Source: Thiomonas sp.
Lineage (GTDB): Bacteria; Pseudomonadota; Gammaproteobacteria; Burkholderiales; Burkholderiaceae_C
DNA length: 5,774 bases
Direction of reading: 5' to 3'
Assembly: GCA_028706735.1 (NCBI GenBank)
Contig: JAQTVS010000196.1
Location: forward strand, 1-5,774
Shown piece by piece: positions 5,543-5,774 of this stretch (positions within the stretch are counted from its first letter, which is position 1; each line of letters starts with the position of its first letter). Both the position numbers and the translations under genes were made by a program. Under the pieces are notes generated by a model. It ran no database searches and was not told the DNA's origin. It worked only from the letters and a program-made list of their open reading frames with translations.

Positions 5543-5774
5543 AGGTTTTGCCGGGACGCAGGCTTGCCGGATGGACGCGCAGTGTGGCCGTCATGCCGGC
5601 AGCAAGGCGCAGGTGCGGCGGCAGGCTGGCGCGGTCGATGGCGATGCGCACAGGAATGCGCTGCGCCAGGCGGACCCAGTCGAAAATCGGGTTTGTCTCG
5701 GAGAGCAGGTCGCCGCCCATCGGGTTTTCGCGCGACGCAATGCCGCGCGCGATCCCGGTGACCGTGCCGCGCAG
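5541..5774 (-). CDS. HlyD/AaeA-type efflux membrane fusion protein (C-terminal fragment)
   Basis: Too short for a full call, but my own translation of the minus strand gives an open 77-residue C-terminal piece ending in a TGA at 5541-5543; the gene continues past the right edge. It contains L-R-G-T-V-T-G-I-A (a beta-barrel/lipoyl-side strand), N-P-I-F-D-W-V-R-L-A-Q-R-I-P-V-R-I, and then L-R-L-A-A-G-M-T-A-T-L. The W-V-R-L-A-Q-R-[IV]-P-V-R-I motif is typical of the AaeA-like branch of periplasmic membrane fusion proteins, which work with AaeB/FUSC-type inner-membrane pumps that export aromatic acids or similar compounds. The pump gene and the N-terminal membrane anchor would lie outside the window. 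EmrA-like proteins of the MFS pumps are the main alternative. It is co-directional with the phosphatase gene but separated from it by the tandem repeat. Confidence 0.82.
   Translation of the reverse strand: MRGTVTGIARGIASRENPMGGDLLSETNPIFDWVRLAQRIPVRIAIDRASLPPHLRLAAGMTATLRVHPASLRPGKT

Overview
The window looks like a chromosomal piece of a GC-rich betaproteobacterium, most likely Burkholderiales. This rests on the RuvB sequence, on a DUF2844-DUF3443 gene pair of the kind familiar from that order, on an AaeA-type membrane fusion protein, and on GC-rich intergenic hairpin repeats. No tRNA, rRNA, CRISPR array, insertion sequence or phage gene is visible. No gene-free stretch exceeds 200 bases.

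Layout, left to right. (1) On the plus strand there is the 3' end of a CPA2/KefB-type cation:proton antiporter (its C-terminal RCK domain), followed 60 bases later by a complete ruvB with a GTG start. (2) Converging on ruvB with only 12 bases between the stop codons is a compact minus-strand set transcribed right to left. It encodes a small secreted DUF2844 protein (4577-4080), then one DUF3443 lipoprotein (4067-2808), then a second paralogous DUF3443 lipoprotein (2731-1442). (3) Further right, also on the minus strand, lies a histidine phosphatase (5343-4693) with a small terminator-like hairpin after it. Beyond it is the 3' end of an HlyD/AaeA-type efflux membrane fusion protein (5774-5541). 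The 197-base gap between these two genes is almost filled by two near-identical 83-base tandem units rich in inverted repeats.

The most interesting part is the DUF2844-DUF3443-DUF3443 cluster. Read by eye, both DUF3443 proteins carry the ordered landmarks of a two-lobed pepsin-like aspartic protease: a beta-strand then D-T-G-S, a Y-x-x-G-S-M flap-like segment followed by V-Q-x-G-G, an N-G-I-L-G turn, an F-G-I turn, a second D-S-G-S about 213 residues after the first, and a C-terminal L-G-L-P-F-F-Y-G-R segment. Both have a lipobox and share ten cysteines. I therefore propose that the cluster makes two membrane-anchored, disulfide-rich, pepsin-like proteins plus a small periplasmic partner. Enzyme activity and partnership are inference, not demonstrated. 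The other genes are ordinary housekeeping or transport genes with no clear functional link to the cluster.
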